From positions 58,644,861 through 58,708,860 of the forward strand of contig OY970828.1 in assembly GCA_963853835.1 (NCBI GenBank): a stretch of 64,000 nucleotides of DNA, in the 5' to 3' direction. Positions 57,778-64,000 of this stretch are shown one piece after another. The DNA comes from Calendula officinalis. Lineage: Eukaryota; Streptophyta; Magnoliopsida; Asterales; Asteraceae. The position numbers and the translations under genes are program-made. The notes beneath the pieces are model-generated. The model saw nothing but the letters and a program-made list of their open reading frames with translations. It was not told where the DNA came from and did no database searches. Numbering within the stretch: position 1 is the stretch's first letter; every line of letters begins with the position of its first letter.

Positions 57778-58401
57778 TGTTGGAATATGCTTCACGATTA
57801 TAACATATAATTATATGGCTAGTTGTATGTGAGCCTAAAGGGTCACACACTTAAACACTTAACACCACTAGATATATAGTGTAATTAGGGTAATTACATT
57901 ATTTATTAATATAAGCTACTAGCTTGTATGAATTATAGTTTAATATTAATTGTTAATATTGAAACTTAACTGTAAGCAAAATAGAAGAACAAAAGGCAAG
58001 CAACTAGAATGTAAATAAACTTATAAGTTTATGGAAGGTTAATAAAGGAGATTAGGGCAACCAAATCTTCTCACTCCCTTCTCTATTCGGCCGCCCCTCC
58101 TCTCTACTATCTCTAGAGTTTTGCCTCTTCTTGCTTGCATTCTTGGACTTGCATCATTGGTGTTCTTGAACAAGTGTTGTGTGGATCAACTTTGGAGGAA
58201 TTCCCCTTTGGAATTCTTAGTTTCGGCCGAGTACTTACACCATCCGAATCATCATAATCAAAGGCTTCTAGGATATGAATTGTTCTTCCTAACTCTTTGT
58301 TTTTATCTATAGTTTAATTGTATGATTGATATCAAGATCCGTTTATGGTGATGAAATCTTTTCCGCTGCGTTTTGTTACTAGTTTTAACCGAAAATCACC
58401 A
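57778..58401 (+). repeat. 5' LTR of the terminal Copia element
   Basis: 624 bp with TG...CA ends. The 18-bp palindrome ATAAACTTATAAGTTTAT (58015-58032) contains a TATA-like core and could be the core promoter. A frame 58121-58312 is of no known family. Confidence 0.75.
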
Positions 58402-60119
58402 TTAGTGGTATCACGAGTCATTATATTGATCATATAATTAGCTAGATTTTGCGAAAAGTGGCAAAACCCATCTTTTTTTGGTTCATTATCGGAAAAACCC
58501 TAGGGTTTTTAATTTTTCTTTGGGTTTTAAAAAAAATTAATTGGTTAAAATATTGGATTTTTGGAACTTTAATTGCCACTTGTTACAAAAACATATCAAA
58601 AAATTAATCTAGTTATTGAATTTTTTTGATTATTCAGCTTGGTTTCGTATTTTATTTTCGTAATTTTCATATGGTAAAACATGTTTTTTTGCCATATCCC
58701 AAGCCAAAACCTTGTCAATAGTTGATTGATTGTGCAAAACCGATGAAACCTAGTCCGTTTGTGATTAAATGTGATTGTGTTTGAATGTTTGGTTGTTTTG
58801 GGAAAAATCGTGTTTTTGGCTAAATTATTGTAATTTCTTTTTTTTTTCTTTTATTTGGTGCCATTTTTTGGGGAAAATTTCACATGTAAAAGTATTAGAA
58901 TAGTTGTATTTTATATTCTTTTTATTTTGTAATTTGTTGACCAAATTTGAAGAAAAGATGAAGAAAAACAACAATTTTCAGCACCCCGTGCGCATCTGCA
59001 CGAAAACTGACTTTAATGGAGATTGCCAATTCCGTTGGACCTGAAACCACCGCCAAAATTTCCGCAACTCAGAGACCTACAACTTTACAGAAGGCGGGGA
59101 AGACCACCAAAGACTCCTTCAGTGACTTTTCGGGCTTCAAAGTCTGTTGGAAATTTCTGGCAGATTGCACTTTTTCACAAATTTGGTTCCTACTTGCTCA
59201 TGGAATGTCTTGGAGCAAGTGGGAGCCCATTGGATTTATGTAGTCCCGTTCGGGTTCATGTTGGCCCGTCCCCTAGTTTGACCCTTCGGTCCGTCGTGAT
59301 GACTCACGTGACCGAACTTAGGCTATCATATGTCGAGGTTTTGCATAAATTATGTTGCATGTTTTTATTTATGTTTGTGGTTGTTTAAATTTCTATTACA
59401 TACAAATAATAAAACAATTAAAAAAATATGATTTTTCACACAAACATTAAAACATTCAGATCTTTAATCATCTATGATTACTTGTTAATCATTGATGATC
59501 AATCTTTAATCTAAACGTGTTTTTGAGATTAAATAAAGTTTAAATACGATTTGAAACTTAACAGTTAATAATCATAAAAGTTTTACCGCTTATTAAAATG
59601 ACTAATGAATTGGTACGAATGAAGTACATGATTCATTCATATCTTAAAAAAAATTTTCTTAAATTTTTTCATACCTAAAATTTAAGTTACGCCGTCCAAT
59701 TGGTTGAAATCACTTGCTTCTACTTTTAAATACACGTGAGACGTGGTTTGAATTTAGATCCGAAGTCATTATTCTCTATGCGTGAGACCTAGATTTATTT
59801 TGACACGATTTCACACTGGATGACTTAATCGAGTTAACGGTGGGACCTTGACACGAGGCGAAGATGCGACAAACATGCCACTTGACCCTAGATGCTTGTT
59901 CACTAGGTGCCATGAAGTCCCATAATTCTAAGAGTTCCACTTGTAATGCACTTGTTGATCGTCACCTACCTATTGGATCTATCATCACTAGCAGATCAAC
60001 TGATGCGGTGATAGAAGCTAAATTGGATCTTAGTTTTTAATTAAAATTAATTGGGTATATAATTTATTAAAAGGAATTATTATTAAAAATACTAAATTAT
60101 GAACTTTGTAATTTTGTAG
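58402..60119 (+). other. Leader of the terminal Copia element
   Basis: 1.7 kb without a supported gene. 58979-59340 is less AT-rich and has open frames with no known domain. 59450-59530 has short ATCATTGATGATCAATC-type inverted repeats. Confidence 0.5.
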
Positions 60120-60956
60120 ATGACTTCAAACAATCAAACCCTAACACACACGACCATTTGTTCTATTCTCGAAAAAGAGAAACTTGATGGAACGAACTAT
60201 GTGGATTAGGCTCGAAACCTAAGGATTGTCCTTAGGGCCGAGCTCAAATACCACCATTTGGAAGAGGTGCTGCCCCCTGCCCGCGCTGCTAATGCCACTG
60301 ATGCTATTCGTACGCCCTATACAAGAAGGTTCAACGAACAGCAAGAAGTCGTTGCTCTCATGCTAGTGAGCATGACTACCGAGATTCAAAAGAATCTCGA
60401 GGACCTCACTGTATTTGATATGATGCGTGAACTAAAAACCACGTATCAAACGCAAGCTGAGCAGGAACTCTTTGACACTGTCAAAGCTTTCCACGCTTGC
60501 AAGCAAGAGGAGGGTCAGTCTGTTAGCTCTTATCTTTTGAAGATGAATAGCTACTTGGACCAAATGGAGAAACTTGGTTACCCCATGCCTCATGTCCTTG
60601 GAATTAGCTTGATCCTAACTTCACTCAACAAGGACTTTGCACCGTTTGTCATGACTTATCATATGCATAGTATGGGGAAGACTTTCGCCGAATTACATGC
60701 TATGCTGAAACAAACGGAATCTGGGCTTCCCAAGAAAACTCCTGCCCCTACTGTCCTTGCTATAAAGCAAAGGAAGATCCAAAAACCAAAACCGCAAGTA
60801 GTTGCTAAGGGCCAAGGCAAGGGTAAGCAAGTTTACAAACCCAAGCCAAGGATCCCTCCACCTACTAAAAAGGAGCACCCTGCTAAAGAACTTGCTTGCC
60901 ATCACTGCAGTGAAACAGGCCACTAGAGGAGGAACTGTCTTGCCTACCTGGCCGAG
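60120..60956 (+). pseudogene. gag of the terminal Copia element
   Basis: ATG 60120 opens MTSNNQTLTHTTICSILE, then LDGTNYVD and TAG at 60207-60209 (a TGG Trp codon in relatives, so G to A). From there the UBN2-type Gag domain is open to 60926: LKYHHLEEVLP, MLVSMTTEIQKNLEDL, FHACKQEEGQSVSSYLLKM. The basic linker leads to a zinc knuckle CHHCSETGH with TAG (60924-60926) in place of the next Trp codon, then RRNC. Both stops are TGG to TAG, as expected from cytosine deamination on the other strand. Gag and pol share frame. Confidence 0.85.
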
Positions 60957-63900
60957 TTGATGAAGAACAAAGCTAGCAAGGCTGGCACATCAGGTATCTT
61001 CACAATAGAACTGTATGTTTTCCCTGATAAACCTTGGGTATATGACACTAGTTGTGGGACTCACATTTGTAATACCATGCAGGGTCTAAGGGGAAGTAGA
61101 AAGCTAAACCATGGAGCTTTGGACTTGTACGTGGGCAATGGAATGCGTGCACCAGTCGAAGCTATATGAAGCTATGATTTAATTCTTCCTAGTGGTTTAA
61201 TTATTGTATTAGACAATTGTCACTTTGCACCTAGTTTTACTAGGGGTATTGTTTCGCTTTCTCGTTTGATGAATAATGGTTTTATTCATACTTTTACAGA
61301 TTATTGTATTTCGGTTTCGAAGGATGATATTTTTTTATTTTAATGTTATTCCTCGTGATGGTATTTTGAAATTGACATGCTTAATCGTGTAACAAACAGT
61401 AGTTCTATTTATACATGTAGCAATAAGAAATCCAAGAAGAATTTGGATTCCACTTACCTATAGCATTGTCGCATTTGCCACGTTAACAAGAAACGTGTTT
61501 TGAAATTATAAAATGATGGACTTATAAAATCAGATGATTCTGAATCATTTGATAAATTCATTTCTTGTATATATGGCAAAATGGCATGCAAGCCTTTCTC
61601 CCATGTAGGCGAAAGGGCCAAAGATCTACTTGGACTCATACATACTAATGTATGTGGCCCATTTAGAACTAGGATTAGGGAAGGTGCTACCTACTTCATT
61701 ACTTTCACTGAAGACTTTAGACGATATGGTTATGTTTACTTGATTAAACATAAACATGAAACCTTTGAAACATTCAACGTGAAGTAGAAAATCAACTCGG
61801 CAAGAAAATAAAGGCTCTCCGTTCTAATCGAGGAGGAGAGTACATGAGCCAAGAGTTTCAAGATCATCTAAACAAATGTGGGATTGTCTCACAATTCACT
61901 CCTTCCTATACACCACAGCATAATGGCGTATCAGAAATGAGAAATCGCACCTTGCTTGACATGGTCCGATCGATGATGAGTCCTACCACTCTACCTCTAT
62001 CCTTTTGGGGTTATGCACTCAAGTCGGCTGCTCGCATACTGAATATGGTTCCCACCAAAAAGGTTGAAAGACACCATATGAGATATGGCATGGGAAAGTC
62101 CCTAACTTGTCTTACTTGAAGGTCTGGGGTTGTGAGGATTTCGTGAAACGAGACACACCAAACAAACTTGAACCCAAATCTATCAAGTGCATCTTTATAG
62201 GATACCTTGAGAAAACGATGGGTTACTACTTCTACTACCCACCTGAGCAAAAATTAATTATTGCTCGTTATGCTGAGTTTCTTGAGAGCAATCTCATTTC
62301 ACAAGAAGCAAGTGGGAGCACAATCGAATTTGACGAGATTCCAAATTGTTCCCGTTGCACCCCAAAATGATGTAGTTTCCATTCGAAGGTCCGCAAGGAC
62401 ACCTCAAGCACCTGAACGATATGGTTTCCAAATCGATGCTGAGGAGCAAAGTTTAGGGGATCATAATGAACCCCCTAACTATCGAGCTGCATTACCAGAT
62501 TCCGAATCTGACAAATGGCTTAAAGTTATGAATGCGGAAATGCAATCCATGAAAGATAACCAAGTTTGGACTTTGGTTGATCTTCCTCCTAAGAGCAAGA
62601 CTGTTGGCAGCAAGTGGCTCTTCAAGAAGAAGACCGACATGGATGGCAAAGTACACACCTATAAAGCTCGATTAGTAGCAAAAGGTTACACTCAAACCTA
62701 CGGGATTAAATATGATGAAACCTTCTCGCCTGTTGCTGACGTTAAAGCTATTAGGATTCTCTTAGCCATAGCAACGTACTATGACTATGAGATTTGGCAA
62801 ATGTATGTTAAAACTGCTTTCTTAAATGGACACCTTGATGAAGATGTCTATATGGTACAACCTAAGGGTTTTGTAAGTACAAAACACCCCAAGAAAGTTT
62901 GTAAGCTTCAAAGGTCCATTTATGGACTAAAGCAAGCATCCAGAAGTTGGAACAAAAGATTCGACGAGGAAGTAAAAATGTTTGGTTTTACTCAGAATCC
63001 CGACGAGCCATGTGTATATGTAAGAGCTAGTGGGAGCATTTTCGTCTTTCTAATCCTATATGTCGATGACATACTACTCATAGGAAATAACATTCCAATG
63101 CTACAAGATGTAAAATCCTGGCTTGGGAAGTGCTTGGCTATGAAGGATCCTGGGGAAGCGGCATATATACTTGGTATAAAGATCTATCGAGACAGATCAA
63201 AGTGGTTAATCGGATTAAGTCAAAGTGCTTACATTGATAAAATTTTAAAACGGTTTAGAATGGATGCTTCCAAACGTGGAAATCTTCCTATACAACACAA
63301 TGTAAACTTGAGTAAGACTCAAGGACCGTCCTCGCCTGACGAGGTGAAGCGTATGAGTGAAGTTCCTTATGCCTCAGCAGTAGGATCTATCATGTACGTT
63401 GTACGGTGCACAAGACCTAATGTAGCGTTCTTTCAAAACCTTACCAGCCGATATCAACAGAATCCAGGTGAGAGTCACTGGACTGCTGTCTAGAACATAC
63501 TGAAGTATCTTAGGAATACTAAGGATATGTTTCTTGTTTATGGTGGTGATACTCAAATGAGCTAAGCGTTACTTGTTATTCTGACGCTAGTTTTAAGACT
63601 GGTCGAGATGATTCAAAATCTCAAACGGGGTACGTTTTCATTATGAACGGAGGCGCTGTTGATTGGAAAAGTGCAAAGCAAAGCACTATTGCGATGTCCT
63701 CTATTGAAGCTGAATACATTTCAATCACTGAAGCTGCAATGGAAGCTGTTTGGATGAGGAAATTATTCTGGGCTTGGAGTTGTCCCCAGCAATGAAAGAC
63801 CCATAGATATGTACTGTGATAACTCAGGTGCGATTATCATTGCCAACGAACCTGGTGTTCAGAAAGGCGCCAAACATTACCGTAGGAAGGTTCACTACAT

Positions 63901-64000
63901 TAGAGATGTTATCTTAATGGGAGATGTACGCTTGCTCAAAGTTCATACAGATGACAACTTAGCTGACCCCTTCACGAAGCCAATGTCTTGTACCAAACAC
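60957..64000 (+). pseudogene. pol of the terminal Copia element, partial at the right edge
   Basis: Protease region around WVYDTSCGTHICN (61036), a TGA at 61167, then SLSRLMNNGFIHTF. A T-run at about 61329 shifts the frame. GAG-pre-integrase is badly damaged (61380-61560). The integrase core (61600-62120) has DLLGLIHTNVCGPF, FTEDFRRYGYVY and SNRGGEY, where the catalytic Asp before RGG is Asn (61826-61828), then NGVSEMRNRTLLDM. RT (62380-63490) has GSKWLFKKKTDMDGKVHTYKAR and QMYVKTAFLNG, in which the first catalytic Asp is Tyr (62804-62806), and an intact YVDDILLIGNN (63059). After TAG at 63491 RNase H is frameshifted (CDNSGAIIIANEPG near 63810, HTDDNLADPFTKPM at 63944). The element is dead in both integrase and RT. 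Confidence 0.9.

Larger units (their letters stand above)
57778..64000 (+). mobile_element. Copia retrotransposon, 5' LTR to RNase H, runs off the window
   Basis: The LTR 57778-58401 starts TGTTGGAATATGC and ends AATCACCA, followed by TTAGTGGTATCACGAGTC (PBS region). Then come a long leader (58402-60119), gag (60120 on) and pol with the order protease, integrase, RT, RNase H up to the window end. It inserted after ACAAC (57773-57777) into the Pro/Gln-rich frame. Many stops and shifts make it inactive. The family differs from the Sirevirus-like elements: short Gag, no coiled-coil tail, gag and pol in one frame. Confidence 0.9.

Noticed and set aside
58979..59388. Open frames in the leader of the terminal Copia element
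   Set aside because: They have no domain, overlap in two frames and lie between PBS and gag.

Overview
The window is plant nuclear DNA, most likely from a eudicot and probably Asteraceae. The evidence is TA-rich intergenic sequence, Copia retrotransposons primed from initiator tRNA-Met (TGGTATCAGAGC), Stowaway, PIF/Harbinger and hAT MITEs, and an intronless MYC-type bHLH gene. The family assignment rests on the general look of the Copia proteins and is an inference. Only one intact host gene is visible: a 437-residue bHLH transcription factor of the MYC2/bHLH14 type at 6638-7951 on the minus strand. Nearly everything else is nested transposable elements and their remains.

Layout. 1-2570 is the 3' part of a Copia element (A) with its 3' LTR. 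It abuts the 5' part of a minus-strand Copia element (B, 2571-5167), which in turn sits against the LTR of a third element (C, LTR 5224-5693). A 688-bp hAT MITE (5844-6531, 8-bp target duplication) lies just past the 3' end of the bHLH gene. 8111-9704 is a long-TIR Harbinger-like MITE that carries a 418-bp hAT MITE; a sister hAT MITE with a perfect 8-bp TSD is at 11302-11854. 12193-24160 is a complete but dead Sirevirus-like Copia element. It has an unusually long gag/coiled-coil ORF, has lost the catalytic part of RT, and holds a nested 1.7-kb gypsy solo LTR (20061-21776, TSD CATAC). 24.65-29.65 kb has six long (TA)n tracts with at least three unrelated inverted-repeat elements wedged between them. 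29903-37902 is a second Sirevirus-like Copia element (TSD GATAT) whose integrase-RT-RNase H block has been replaced by unrelated DNA.

37.9-42.8 kb is gene-poor DNA with a PIF/Harbinger transposase fragment and a Stowaway MITE. 42783-45561 is a young non-autonomous LTR element (709-bp LTRs, 3 differences between them, TSD GGCCT) full of the motif CTCAGTAT. Its right half and the following gypsy gag remains, which themselves hold a 2.16-kb mini-Copia, are tandemly duplicated with a unit of about 5.72 kb (44082-49801 and 49802-55523). 55959-56137 is the minus-strand LTR that belongs to the gypsy gag. A proline/glutamine-rich Harbinger-associated reading frame (57585-57777) is cut by a Copia element that runs from 57778 past the end of the window.

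The most interesting shared structure concerns the LTR elements. In six different LTR families the TATA box lies inside a short, mostly perfect inverted repeat. In the Sirevirus-like elements the leader between the primer-binding site and gag carries an array of odd-length palindromes with a single central C. The lead palindrome, GTTCTCG-RCY-CGAGAAC, is conserved between two otherwise divergent families.
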